A DNA stretch of 64,000 nucleotides from Oegoconia quadripuncta (taxonomy: Eukaryota > Arthropoda > Insecta > Lepidoptera > Autostichidae). Made by a program: the position numbers and the translations under genes. The notes beneath the pieces were generated by a model that saw only the letters and a program-made list of their open reading frames with translations, was not told the DNA's origin and searched no databases. Below are positions 1-12,400 of this stretch, piece by piece; positions within the stretch are counted from its first letter, which is position 1, and each line of letters begins with the position of its first letter. The stretch spans positions 19,244,005 to 19,308,004 of the forward strand of contig OX438757.1 in the NCBI GenBank assembly GCA_949316235.1, read 5' to 3'.

Positions 1-177
1 ACAATGCTATTAACATTGCTGCTTTGCGGCAGATTTAGATAAGATGGTGATAGCTAGCCAGGCGGACATTTAAAATGCCTTACCACTAACCAAACCGAGT
101 ACTTATACATGTACCCCGCTGGGGATCGAACCCGCGACCTCAGAATCATAAACCCAATGTTGAGCCACGGAGGCGGT
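1..177 (-). repeat. SINE family A copy, truncated by window start
   Basis: Reverse complement of a tRNA-derived SINE seen at least ten more times in the window. Its head contains a Pol III box-B-like GGTTCGATCCC core and the start CCGCCTCCGTGGCTC (here ending near 177). The body includes GCTAGCTACCACCATCTTATC. The A/T-rich tail end lies left of the window. Confidence 0.85.
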
Positions 178-180
178 TAG

Positions 181-3100
181 ATGTTTGATAGAGTTACAAA
201 TGATGTAGATTTTTGCTTCGGGAAAATTAGTAATCAATACAATTACTACCGGTAACATTCATAAAGTCAAGACCTTTTTCACAAATGGGGTTGTAAGAGT
301 AATCACAAACTAAAGCGTTTGTGTGTTCCAAACATTATATATTATTAATACTTGAAAAATATCCATCGGGTCGAAATATACAGAAATGCACACCTGACAG
401 GAGCTAGCCCATCTCGTTAAAACGCGCAAATCTGTAGAATTTTTTTCGTGGAAAGTTCCTGACTCGATTTTTACGAGACGGGAATACACGAGTTGGTTCT
501 ATTTACGCGCCGAAACCACAGAAAATCTCTCGAATCTCGTCACGACTATAGCAGTGGTAAGGCTTCTCTATAATCTATAAATGTTTTATCGTAGTCTATG
601 GGTATGGGAGCCTCTTTACTCTGTAAATATTCCCGTTCCATCTAACGCTAACAACGATTCGAAATTTAAAGTTAATATTAAACTTCATTCAAACATTCAT
701 ACCCTTTTGTTTTTATGGACGAGCTACAAGTCTATCGTGAAAGTACAAAACCAACCCTGATTCAACTAACTTCTGACTCCGAACACTGTGAACAGCAAAA
801 TCAACTTTATCCCTTTCACTTGGATCGTTGTTAGCCGCAAAAATAAGTTTGCCGGTCTGTCCATACAACAGATGTTTCAGAAGGTTTATAGAAGACTAGT
901 TGAAGAACTCGGAGCCAACTTTTGCAGTAGCCGACTGTTCGTGAGATGAAATTTTATTTGGTAAACCTTTTTTGAATATCTGGCACAAGTTTCATCACGG
1001 ACTCGTTGGTCGTATCGGCTCAAAGTTGGGGATTCACTTTAGTTGGAAAAGATTTACTCACTTAGTGTGTGGTTCTTGATCTAAGACCTACTTATCGCAT
1101 ATCATGCGTTTATATTTTGAATCTAGTTTAATACTTTATGTAAGTCTATAAAAATTCAGTTAATATCTCTCACTAATTAACTGTAGTTTGGTAAAGATTT
1201 ACACACTTATTGTGTGGTTCTTAGTGTAAGATCTACTTTTCTCGTAGTTATCTATCATGCGTTTATATTTTGAAGCTAGTTTAATGGTTTCTGTACATCT
1301 ATAAAAATTCAGCTAAATACTCTCTCTAAGACCACCCAAAGCAAGGGAGTCGAAGGGTATAAAATCAATTTTATGCAAACTACTACAATTATTTAATCAA
1401 ACACTTATATGTTCTGAACTAATAAAATCTTAGGTATTACTCTTAAAGGCTATGTTCAGCAGTCCTGTGGCTGACATGATGATGATGATTATTCTTAATT
1501 TTCGTGATGACTGGTAACTCTTGAAATCCTAACTTAGTCTGTTGATATTTTTTCTAAATATCTATTCCTAATTGCGGTTCACCAAACTAAAGAGAATTTT
1601 ACAAGACCCCTTCATACTTATCTTCGATATTGATTTATAACATCCCTTTGAGCTGTTCAAAATGATTCTTATATTTTTATTTTTCTTTCTCTTCCATATT
1701 TTTTGCTCCTCTATTGCCTTAATAATGTGTCCAGAATAAATCACCGGAAAACAACACGTATCCTTCTCAATTTACGTTCCAAATTGAATTTACCTAAAAG
1801 GATAGACGATTTGTGGACGCAAAGGCAATTTTTTCATACTAAGTGAGGGTATAAAAACTCTTTTTGTTATGCTAACAGGTAGTTCCGAGAATTTTAAAAG
1901 ATTTCCAAGAATTTATTTTGATGAAGTATACGGTCGAATCATTTGGATTTTGCATGAACTTATAATCAGTTGGTTTGTGATAATTCTAATCTAAGAAGTT
2001 ATTGGCCTATTTCGAATTGATGTAATGATTAAAAACTTTAGAAATAAAAGTAATTCAGCCCCCGGAGCATGACAGGCACGTTAAACGTATAAACGTTAAT
2101 GTCGCCCGAGATAATATTTGTCCTGCTCATTCTCTTAGACGAAATATACAGCTATCCTATTTTCATTCCTACGCGTCGCACACACAATCGATGTCATGCT
2201 ACGCAGGCTGATTTCAATGTAAAAGGCAATATGGTATCATGGAACTGCTCTCATGATTGAGCAGAAAGTGATGGAACTCTTAAATGACTTAGTAAATGAT
2301 GTCATTGTAAATATTGAATATTTCATTCGATGAACGCTTTTATTAATTAGTGTATGCCACAAGTACATCATCGTATTCCTAATTAACTGATGTGTTGTAC
2401 GCTAAAAGAAATAAAACTAAACTAAGCTGAATAAGTTTAGACAAATTAACGTAATATGTTAACATAACATATTAACATATATTATGTTGCATCAATTGTC
2501 TACTGTTATATTCTTTATTGTATTCTTTATTGCACATAAGAAACATGTTGGCAATCAGTCGGAAATATTGTACAAAGGTGAGCTTATCTCTAATGTTGTT
2601 GTTCTGCAGGTGCTGTCTCAAAATCAAATCCTTCCATTCAAAGTGTTCCCAATAACATTTCTACTCGTAAGACATGGGTAGGTCCTCGTCGCATTTTTGT
2701 AAACTATGCGCATGTTGCCCTAATTGACTCAAAACTTGTTGCTACGAGCAATGCTGACGCGAGCAAAAGCATACTAACGTCTGCAGATGAACAAATTTGG
2801 ACAAATATTTTAATTCGAGTAGAAATGGGTTAGTATTGACGTTCTACACTTTATCTTTCTTTTCACTGAACAAAAAAACCAAAATAAAATTTTAACGCAC
2901 CAATTTTAGCTCAATTTTAAATAACTTTGCATGAACTTCTAATAAAAGTCTCCTAAACAATGGTTCCCCTTTCACAAAACAAGGTCTTCCATTGAACGAG
3001 GGAACACGTGAGCAGTGGTCCCCAGCAAACACCAGTACGGGGCAATAACAATGGGTCCCCAAGCTATTTACCCTCAACGAATTAATTCAATAGACCTGCA

Positions 3101-3596
3101 ACGAGTGGATACAAATGAAAGTTTTACATTTCACTGCACACGTGGTCATTACAATATCTTAGTTGATCTACCCCATTTAATGTATGAGCTGTGTGTCCAG
3201 ATTCATGTATTACTTACTCAATTCCTCGTAATATTACGTCGTTGATGTCAATGCCATTGCAGGAGAGACGTGGTGTAAAGCATATTTAAGTGCTAAACGG
3301 GTGTTTCTCTGCCAGTATGATTCGGATATGATTTAAATTTGTTAACTTAGTAATAATAATTTGAGAACAATTAAATTCACTCGCACATTCACACATAAGT
3401 ATTGAAATTTTACCAAGTACCTACCTATATGATACCTTCTCGTGTCTAGCTTGGTGACTATGGTTTATCACTTGCAGTTGTTATTGAGTTGATTTTAGAT
3501 TTAGTTAAAGTTGAAATTTATTTAAATAAAGTTTCCAATAAGTATAGGTACTTCAAGCAAAGAAGAACTTTGAAAAACGTTATAAAAGTAAAGAAG
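181..3596. other. AT-rich non-coding flank with small repeat remnants
   Basis: No convincing gene is seen. Positions 364-480 share a diverged repeat with 43738-43860. Two direct copies of about 135 bp lie at roughly 1042-1178 and 1185-1325, sharing ATCATGCGTTTATATTTTGAA. Positions 1450-1490 look like the end of an RTE-type LINE (GTTCAGCAGT then ATGATGATGATGATT). The ORFs here are short and lack recognisable domains. Confidence 0.6.
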
Positions 3597-3692
3597 ATAC
3601 CCAGTCCCCCAAATGAGATACGGTTTTCGGGTCGTCTGTACCTTCGGCCTTATCTTCACTTAACATCAAGTGTGATTGAGGTGAAGTGCTAA
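3597..3692 (+). repeat. SINE family A, 3' tail fragment
   Basis: Matches the last 90 or so bases of SINE A: CCAGTCCCCCAAATG, then CTTCACTTAACATCAAGTG and GATTGAGGT. The 5' part is missing. Confidence 0.7.
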
Positions 3693-3699
3693 ACCGGCT

Positions 3700-4633
3700 T
3701 GTTTTAGGGCGGCCGGAGTCGGAGTTCGTGCACCGCAGTGTTCAAGTTCTTATTGATGGTACATTGATTATCCAAGTAGACTGGTCGCACTACAGGCCTT
3801 GCTCAGCTTGACAGCAACGTCACGACGATGATCTTAAGTATTATAAGTTGAGGAGGTTGTAGGTTCGAAGCCAAATAAGTTAGATAGATAAAAACATTTA
3901 TTCACTGCACAGTACATACAACCAAAATACATGAACAACAATAATAAACCCTATGTAATCAACAAATAGAATAAATAAATAAATGAAAGCTTAATATACT
4001 GACGCACACCATACAAGATTTTCCCAGCGATGGGCTGTACCCACTGTGCACTGAAAGGGCTCTGACTCAGCATATGCTGCAGCACAGATAGTGGTCCATA
4101 CCACAGCGCTGGTTATTCTGCCAGTGCCACTTGCTGAAAAACGCACGCAACATTTCTGTAGCGAAACCAATACAATTATTATACCAATATAATTAATATA
4201 GACAGTTTTAAAAATAAAAGCATTAATGTTTTTGTGGGGTATTCTTTGTACACTGTGCACTCATGCCATCATGTATACTGTGGCAGAAGATACTTTACAA
4301 TACATCAATAAATAACACACGACTACACAAAGACGATACCACTTAATATTTTATTGATATAATACGCACATAGTTTTAAAGTTGAAATAAAAAACCGATA
4401 AGGGTTTAGTAGTAATCCATTAAAACAGGAACTTGGTAAAATAATCACTACACTGACTGTAAAGTGAGCAACAAACATGTCTGAACTAAGAGAAGAATAG
4501 CAAGAATTTGAATCAAATAAAGAAATTATGAGGGAAAAAATGAATTGATAACGGCGAGCGAAGAAAAATACATCATGCATGATATTAACGGAGGTGCCAC
4601 CATCACAGACTAGAGCAAAAGATAAAGTCAAGT
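3700..4633. other. Non-coding flank left of the Polinton
   Basis: No recognisable gene. A 89-codon ORF on the minus strand (3991-4260) has no family resemblance I can name. The last bases before the element (about 4620-4639, AAAGTCAAGTCAAAGT) look like the hexanucleotide tail of a LINE. The rest of that LINE, on the minus strand, resumes right of the Polinton at 21844. Confidence 0.5.
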
Positions 4634-4639
4634 CAAAGT
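4634..4639. repeat. Polinton target-site duplication, left copy (CAAAGT)
   Basis: CAAAGT immediately precedes the left terminal repeat and is repeated immediately after the right one (21844-21849). Six bases is the known duplication length for Polinton/Maverick elements. Caveat: the target is a LINE tail that itself repeats a CAAAGT-like hexamer. Confidence 0.8.
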
Positions 4640-4723
4640 AGTAGGGTATTATTGGGCACGCTGTCCCACCTGTAGTTCGGACGACGTCTCGTCCTCACTA
4701 AGGTGTGCAGCCTGCCCAATAAT
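4640..4723 (+). repeat. Polinton left terminal inverted repeat, palindromic
   Basis: Pairs with 21759-21843 in reverse complement with only a few mismatches and one 1-base indel. Similarity stops sharply after AATAAT. Positions 4648-4723 are also a hairpin: the arms read ATTATTGGGCA inward and end at GGACGA/TCGTCC around a 4-base CGTC loop. Each arm is about 35-37 bases with a few mismatches. At 84 bp it is at or below the lower end of usual Polinton TIR length. Confidence 0.92.
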
Positions 4724-6880
4724 CAATAATATAATCACCCATCTACAAATATTGTAATTACTCGTGTACCCATATCTATACACATAAATACACCTACTTC
4801 ACTTTCGACAAATTATAATAAAAATAGGCACCCAAAGTGCAATTATAATAATGTGATGAGAAATCATGAGTTCGTAATGCGATCCCTATTGTAACAAAAC
4901 AATATTGAAAACCAGGCAAGTGCGGGTTTGACCCGCGCGCCGAGGGTTCCTCTGTAACTCCGATGGAAATGTAAAAAATATTTTTATTAGCACCCTCAAT
5001 ACAGTTTATTGTAGAACCATAAACTTAACCAAATATGTATGTAAACCTGTTACCAAAGTTTTTGCTGATTATTACAAAATCGCGTTATTCTCGTCGTCAT
5101 CGATTTATTTTTCGTGTATTTTTACTTGTCATGTTTCTATCATACATAATTATATTCACAACCTTAATCCCTATCCCAAACATTAAGTGTTTATATCCAC
5201 ATTTCACCGTTCAACTGCACATTAGACGTAAAACTGTCAGCTGAGAACTTGTAACGTACCGGCCACATACAACGCGCATATGGTTTAAAGGTTGTATCAA
5301 AACGTGCAAGTGTATATAGTTTTTGGCTATTCATTTCCTTAGTTAACCTTTAACATCGCCACGCGATAAGATGGGTTGGTTAAATTCTTCTTACGTGTCG
5401 GAAACCATAACTGTTACTGTAGTTGTCCGTCATTTCTTATCACCTATTTTAAATCGTGTAAAGGATACTCATTGTTATGAATCAAGGTACATTTGTACCT
5501 TCTTCGTAAGGAACCCTAACGCAAGGTGTGCATTACTGCACCGTCACATGTTGTAACTGTGTAATATCGGGATATCACGTAAAATACATACGTGTATCAG
5601 AATAAAAGATAAGTATGTGTATTTTACTTAGTACAGTCAGCTGCAGTAAAAAAAACTGACCCATCAAAAACCTGTGGTTGGGTTTGAATGTGATTGACTG
5701 ACTCTAGTAAGTAGAAAGTATGTATGCCCCAATTACATTGGTGGTGGATAGTCTAAGTCCTTACTTACATATTCACGATCCTATACACGAGATCTTTCCC
5801 AGCAGTTGGATATTCACGTTCCGTTATTGGTGTTGAGATATGTGAATTAAATAAATTAATTGTAAGGGTTGACAAAAATTGCATAGTAATGAGGCAATAG
5901 AATTTACATTATAACATATTATGCTATTTTGTTAATTATATATACATGAAACATAAACTCCGTAATGCCCTAATAGGTATTAGTAAGTTTTGTATATTCA
6001 TTTATTATATTCATATTCATTTATATTTATTTTTTATTGTCAGTTTATGCTTATCAAGTTACAAAATATTCAATATTGTCTTTCGGTAATCAGGTACGTA
6101 CCTACTTAAAGATATTTATGTTGATGACTGTACTGTAATTATTTATGAAAAAGAAAGTGATTAATAATAGATCATTTAATATATCTATTTAAATGGAATA
6201 AATATATTATGATTGATTTGAATAAGAGTGTAATCCTCATATCTGAACATTTTCAATTTAATTTTTTTATGAGTAGCTTGATAATTCCCCGATTTATAGT
6301 CACAGAGGTATGCTCTTGACAGTACATACCTATTTGTGCATGCCCCCAATTCACATCAGCCTCGCGTGGAGGACTACAGCCATACTCCCATAAAATGAGG
6401 AAGCCCTTTGTGCCCTGCGGTGAGATGGATATATACTATAGGGATATTATAGGATAAGTAGCTAACCAGTGGTGATTAATACTATTTTCTGTGAGGCTGA
6501 GAGTATAACAGATTATTTTATTGTTGTCAAATATTATTATCAAATTCACCACGCGGTCACCTTTAGCGGAAACGTATTTCGTCACGCATTGTAATGTGAT
6601 ACAATTGTTTTTCGCATTGGTAATTATTGCCGATTAATAGATTTACTGTTGCACACCACACCACCGACATATTATTTCTTATTCAGAATACAAATGTCGT
6701 ATGTTAAAGTATCAAATGCATTTTCTTGATTTTAATAATTATGTAGTAATAACGCTTATGCTAATATAACAACTACGTGTGATATATGATTTTATTTAAT
6801 GCGAGAATAAACTGCAGACATATCAAATTATTATGGATAAAACCTCCGGATTTTGGGTATTTGTTACCTTTTTGTCTCCG
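4724..6880. other. Polinton left arm, no recognised gene
   Basis: Very AT-rich. About 4912-4960 holds a CAAGTGCGGGTTTGACCCGCG type fragment common as a dispersed insect repeat. Positions 6340-6440 look like a degenerate RTE-type LINE end (GAGGACTACAGCC then GCCCTGCGGTGAGATGG). ORFs at 5035-5244 and 5371-5556 have no family signature and I do not call them genes. The stretch implies that the element has absorbed secondary insertions or carries non-coding sequence beside its left end. Confidence 0.5.
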
Positions 6881-6881
6881 T

Positions 6882-7212
6882 CGTGTTTCGAGTGAAGAAC
6901 TACAGCTCTACCCCGCGCCCCGCACCTGCCGCAGCTACAGCTCTATCCAGGGACTCGCACCGACCGCACCAGCTGTACCCGCACCGGACGAACCTACAGC
7001 TCTACCCAGCGCCTGGCACCGCCAACACCAGCTCTATCCAGTGCCCCGCCCGTGTTTCGAGTGAAGAACTGCAGCTCTACCCCGCGCCCCGCGCCTGCCG
7101 CACCTACAGCTCTATCCAGCGACTCGCACCGACCGCACCAGCTGTACCCGCACCGGCTGCACCTACAGCTCTATCCAGCGCCCCGCCCCGACCGCGCTCA
7201 CAAGGCTCGTGA
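6882..7212 (+). repeat. GC-rich Pro/Ala-coding tandem repeat (period about 169 bp)
   Basis: Two long copies begin with CGTGTTTCGAGTGAAGAACT at 6882 and 7051. Inside are shorter repeats of ACAGCTCTATCCAGC and CCGCACCAGCTGTACCC. All three forward frames stay open for 70-119 codons and read Pro, Ala, Ser, Tyr-rich peptide (LQLYPAP units). That is what a GC-rich repeat gives in any frame, so coding is not shown. The block sits just upstream of splice signals at 7302-7306, so it may be the promoter or first exon of the accessory gene. Confidence 0.6.
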
Positions 7213-7769
7213 TTCCGTGCCCGCAACGTGCTCGCAAATCTCGCAATCCTCGGTCAGCGCCGTGCACAGCTGATTACCAAACGATCTCAACCTACTAAAA
7301 TGTTAGTAAGTATACTAAGCTACTGTAATTTTATTCTTGTTTTATGAAATTGTTTTGAATTATTACGTACCTATAGATAAAAAGAATGCATAGTTGTTAG
7401 ACCCGAAATTTTCTCACCAAATAATGGATATTTTTAATTAGTTGTTTCTATTCTTTAGATAGTTGCTATAAATATTCCAAATCAATATACCATAATATAC
7501 ATTGATTATTTCTCAATTTAACCAAAGTATATCTTTACAATTAAATATTACTCTAATAAATTTCTATCTAAAGACTAGGTAATTGTCAAATTGTATTCTT
7601 AAATATTTTTTATTTTTGTTTTTTAGATTTAGCATGCCAGTTACCTATGTCATTTCTCCTCCATTTCTTAGTCGAAGTAAATAGTTTGAATGAGTATCTG
7701 AAGGAGATTCCCTCGATTTCAAGTGCATTTCATAATATATTTTTCTAATTCAATGTTATTTCATTTCAG

Positions 7770-8730
7770 GTCTGAATCCGATTGCGAATCTGTGGCCCCA
7801 TCAAAATCGCTGTTGCCTAAAAAAGCGAAGAGAGTCCCATCGGCGTCGGTGGCATCAAAACGCAAAAACACCTCCAGGTAAATAAATATAACATGTACCT
7901 ATTTTATGTAATCTTTATTTACATTATTGTATGTTACCTAGGTCACAAGACGCGCTATATTTTGCCGGTAGTGAAAGTAGGTTTGTACTTATATTAACAG
8001 TGTATCTATATAGCGCGTCCTTCGACCTTTCTATATTACAAGTGACTCAATCACAGAAATTACCTATTGACACTATCATAGAATTCAACGGCAAGAAATA
8101 ATTTCGTACATCATTTTGTTCCTACCATTTGACATGTGTTACGAGATTTCTGTTCCCGTTTGACCATAAACAGTTACAATTGGTCATATAGAAGATATTT
8201 TCTCACCATGCGTTGACTTTCAAAAATCGCTACCTTGAGCGCAGAAATCACATAAAGTTGTTTTATTTGAGTAACTTTTTTAGCGAAGTAGCTATAACAT
8301 GATAAGTAAAAATCTGATAAGGTAAATAATAAAAATTTCCTTTTGCAGCGCTACGAAAACGAAATCGCAGTTGGCAGACATTTTTGGTCTCTGTGAAGAC
8401 GACGACCGTGAAGAGTGTGCGCACCCCGTAGACAACAAACTAAAGCTGCTGTCATACATCTCATCTCGCGTAGCGAACGGGGTGCAAAGACGCGTCGCTC
8501 CCACTGCCGGCGACTTCTATATCGAGTTGCGGGTCTACGACCGTATCGACGCTGAGCTTACTACATCCGAGGATTGTTGGAAGAAAGCACTCCTACGCTT
8601 ATGCTGTCAGATCAAGGAAGAATCTGCACAGTGGACAGCGCTGCAGCGCTTCGTAAAGCAAGCACACATTTTATTTGAGGACGCTGATCGAACATTTTAT
8701 TCCGATAAAATAAGTATAAGACGTGCTTAA
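7770..8730 (+). CDS. Spliced accessory (cargo) gene of the Polinton, exons 2 and 3
   Basis: Unrecognised protein of about 160 residues inferred from two exons. Exon 7770-7877 is bounded by TTTCATTTCAG and a CCAG/GTAAAT donor. Exon 8349-8730 follows TTTTGCAG and ends in TAA, with an ATAAATAAA polyadenylation-type signal near 8740. The frame runs cleanly across the 471-bp intron. The N-terminal part is Ser/Lys-rich and basic (LPKKAKR, ASKRKN), like a nuclear localisation region. The C-terminal 120 residues (from LADIFGLCEDDD) look globular with acidic and aromatic residues, ending KISIRRA. The start is unclear: no ATG lies in exon 2. A donor at 7302 would join AT (7300-7301) to the first G of exon 2 as a split ATG; the stronger donor GTAAGT at 7306 would put a stop at the junction. 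Codons are much more GC-rich than in the surrounding Polinton genes, suggesting capture. Function unknown. Confidence 0.55.
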
Positions 8731-8741
8731 ATGTTAACTAT

Positions 8742-9411
8742 AAATAAATTTCTAATTTTCATATGGTAATTGTCTATAATTTTGGTATTGGTTTTATTAT
8801 TTGGTACTCTAATTCACATAGTTCACATGCATTAGTAAAAATAGTTCTTTTAAGTGGTAAGTATAGGTAATCGTGATTTAATTAAATTCCATAATTTTCT
8901 ATATATTACACATCTAAATAATACGAATACCCCTTTTTGTTTGATATAAAACAAAAAGGCGTATGATTAAAGATTACCCGTACTTTGTAAATTAAAGTTA
9001 GCAAAGAACTATTATTACTTACTATTTATTAAACAGAATATAGGTACTTCCTAACATAGTATAAATACTTAGATGCTTAATTTACTTGCAGTCAAATAAA
9101 ATAAGTATACTTGTATTATAAGTATACTTATATTTGCCGTGTGATGCTCAGCAGTGGGTTGCAATAGGGTACTCAAACTAATCAACTTTAAATTTTATGT
9201 TTACTTTAAATGAAAGCATAAAAAAAATACATATTATTATTAATCTAGGTATTACCTATATTTGTTAATTTAAGTGAGTTAATTCATAATACAGCTTAGT
9301 ACGTGGTGAAAATTTAGTTTCAGGTGCTCCCATTGTAATTGTTGGTAATCTGCTGGGTTACATTAAATTATATTATATCGACTTTATAGTTTCCAGAGGA
9401 AATCTTAATCT
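8742..9411. other. AT-rich spacer before the polymerase gene
   Basis: No gene seen. Contains a hairpin at about 8926-8965 (CCTTTTTGTTT paired with AAACAAAAAGG) and a short palindrome near 9106-9130 (AGTATACTT/AAGTATACT). Confidence 0.5.
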
Positions 9412-9419
9412 TATATAAG
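9412..9419 (+). promoter_or_regulatory. TATA box for the polymerase gene
   Basis: TATATAAG lies 52-59 bases upstream of the polymerase ATG at 9471, with no other ATG between. The spacing fits a short 5' leader. Confidence 0.55.
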
Positions 9420-9470
9420 GATTGTTGAGATTCAATTAAGAGTATATAGCTAGTATTTGAATTCATTAAA

Positions 9471-12400
9471 ATGCCATTTTGTTCTGTGTGCAACGTCTTA
9501 GTGAAAAAAACGCGGTGGATAGGTCACTTGCGCAGTAACGCACATAAGAACAATGATATCCCTCCGTTGATGGTGGGTGTCGAGAACGTTTTACTGGTGA
9601 ACACTGCGTTTCGGGGACGTATTGTCACCTATAGGGTAGTGGCGGAAGGCGATGATGAACTTTATTCTACGCGCTCTTTTTTTATAAATTTGCGTCGTAA
9701 AATTGAGCCCCTTTTAGCTAAGTCAATAAGAATTCATACAAATATAAAAGTCAATTTTGAGTTGTTTTCAAGTTTTTTGTTGATCAAAAATAATTTACAA
9801 GAGCAGAAATCGTTTACAACGAAAAACCTTTCACTTCATTTAAATTATAATTTTAATGAAACATTTACAGAAGTTGAAAATAGTATAATGAAAAAAATGG
9901 AAGAGTTTCAAGAAAGAGATAGTGGTTGGACTTTTTTACACAACTCTCACTTTGAAATAAATATCAATAAATATCAACCGTTGAGAGGATCTAGCTATAT
10001 TAATTTACCAGCATTCATAAAAAATAAGAAGGCTTGTTTAAATATAAATAACAAAGATGAATACTGTTTCTTGTGGTCAGTTACAGCTTCTCTCTACCCT
10101 ACCAGTAAACACCCCGAGCGCGTGTCCTCGTACCCCCATTTCCGACAGTTATTCAATATTAAAGATATGTCTTTTCCTGTCACTTTTAAAGATGTATCCA
10201 TTTTTGAGAAAAATAACCCGAATATTAGTATTTTTATTTACGGGTTAAACAATAAAAGATATATTACGGGACCGCTGTATAAATCTGAGTCCCTCCTTAA
10301 AAACACTAAGCGCGTTCATTTGCTCTTGTTAGAAAATAATACTTCATCTCATTATTGCTTAATTAAAGATCTTCCTCGTCTCGTTAGAAATCAAGTAACC
10401 AGTCATCATGGAAAATTATATTTTTGCGAAACCTGTTTCTTGTTTTTTCCGAAAGAAGTTGAACTCGAGAACCACAGTTGTGGTGGCGTTGTTACCGTAT
10501 TACCTCAAAAAGGTGCTGTACTTAAATTTAAAAACTATGAACGAAAACAAAATGTGCCGTTTGTTGTGTATGCGGATTTCGAGACTATGTTACAACCGAT
10601 TTACGGCTGCGAACCTGATCCGAGTGTTGCTAGTACTTGCGATTTGCAACGTCACATACCTATCGCATTTGCGTACAACATCGTGTGTAACGTTGATGAC
10701 AAATACAATCGATTTGTGACTTATCGGGGTAAAAATTGTGTTTCGAAATTTATAACTTCACTACATAATGACGCCAAAAAAATTCAATCAATCTTAAATT
10801 CTACTGAGCCTATATTGTTTACTGAGCAAAATTCTAAGGATTTTGACAATGCCACACGATGTCACATATGTAATCACTTGTTGTGGAACGATAGAGTCAA
10901 AGATCACTGTCACATCACGGGGCGTTTTCGTGGTGCAGCTCATATGCATTGCAACTTACAATACAAAGTTCCAAAATGTATTCCTGTATTTTTTCATAAC
11001 CTTTCGGGATATGATAGTCATTTATTTATTAAAGAATTAGGTGAACTCCCTGGGAACATTAAAATTTTACCAAAAACTAAAGAAAATTATATTTCTTTTT
11101 CCAAGTTCTTACCCGTTTCGGATAATAAATATATTCAATTGCGTTTTACTGATTCTTTAAAATTTTTAGGAACGAGTTTAGATAAATTAGCTAAAACTAT
11201 GGCGAAATCTGATTTAAAATATCTTCGCAGTCATTTTCCTGATGACTTACAATTTAATTTACTATCTCGAAAAGGTGTTTACCCATACAATTATATGACT
11301 GACTGGAAGACTTATTTAGAGTCTAGTTTGCCTCGAAAATCACAGTTTTATAATACATTAACTGGTGAACACATTTCTGATGATGATTTCGAACACGCTC
11401 AGCTAGTTTGGTCCAAATTTAACATAAAAGATTTAGGCGAGTATACTGATCTCTATCTTAAATCAGACGTATTGTTACTGAGCGACATCTTCGAACATTT
11501 TCGCGATACATGTAAACAACACTATAAATTAGATCCATCATTTTACATTACTCTCCCAAGCCTATCCTTCGATGCAATGCTTCTAAAAACTGGCGTTGAG
11601 TTGGAATTAATAGCGGACTTAGAAATTATCCGAATGATTCAAAGCGGCATAAGGGGGGGAATGTGTATGTGTCCGCATCGTTATGCTAAAGCAAACCATA
11701 AATATATCCCTGATTACGACCCTACACAACAAGATTCATACATAGCATACATCGATTGTAATAATTTATATGGTTATAGTATGTGTCAAACCCTTCCTCA
11801 ATCAGACTTTAGATTTTTAGAATATAATGAAATAGAAAATTTAAATGTACTAAACATAGAAGATGAATCCGAATACGGCTATATACTCGAAGTTGATTTG
11901 CTTTATCCAGACTACTTACATCAATATCATAATGATTTACCATTCTGTCCAGAGAAATGTATCCCACCCGGAGGCAAAAATAAAAAGCTTGTGCTCAATT
12001 TATACAACAAATATAACTATGTGATTCATTATGTTCACTTAAAAAAGTGTTTAGAGCATGGTTTAATACTGTGTAAAATTCACAGAGCAATTACTTTCAA
12101 ACAGAGCTCATATCTTAAGAAATATATTGAATTAAATACTCAACTGCGTCAAAAAGCAAAATCTACATTTGAACAAGATTTTTTTAAACTGTTGAATAAT
12201 TCAGTGTTTGGAAAGACTCTTGAGAATACTGAGCGTAGAGTTAGTGTACACTTGGTAAATCAATGGCATGACACCCTCAACAAAACAAAAAAGAAAACTG
12301 GTGCAGATAGTTTAATTGCCAGTCCATATTTTCATAGCGTTTCTGTTTTTACCGATAATTTGGTGGCTGTTCAAATGAAGCCCGAACAAATTATCTTGGA

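Noticed and set aside
3991..4260. Host exon on the minus strand
   Set aside because: No domain, splice context or codon pattern that I can support.
6853..7212. Pro/Ala-rich protein gene
   Set aside because: GC-rich repeats leave all forward frames open; no start context or domain supports one frame.
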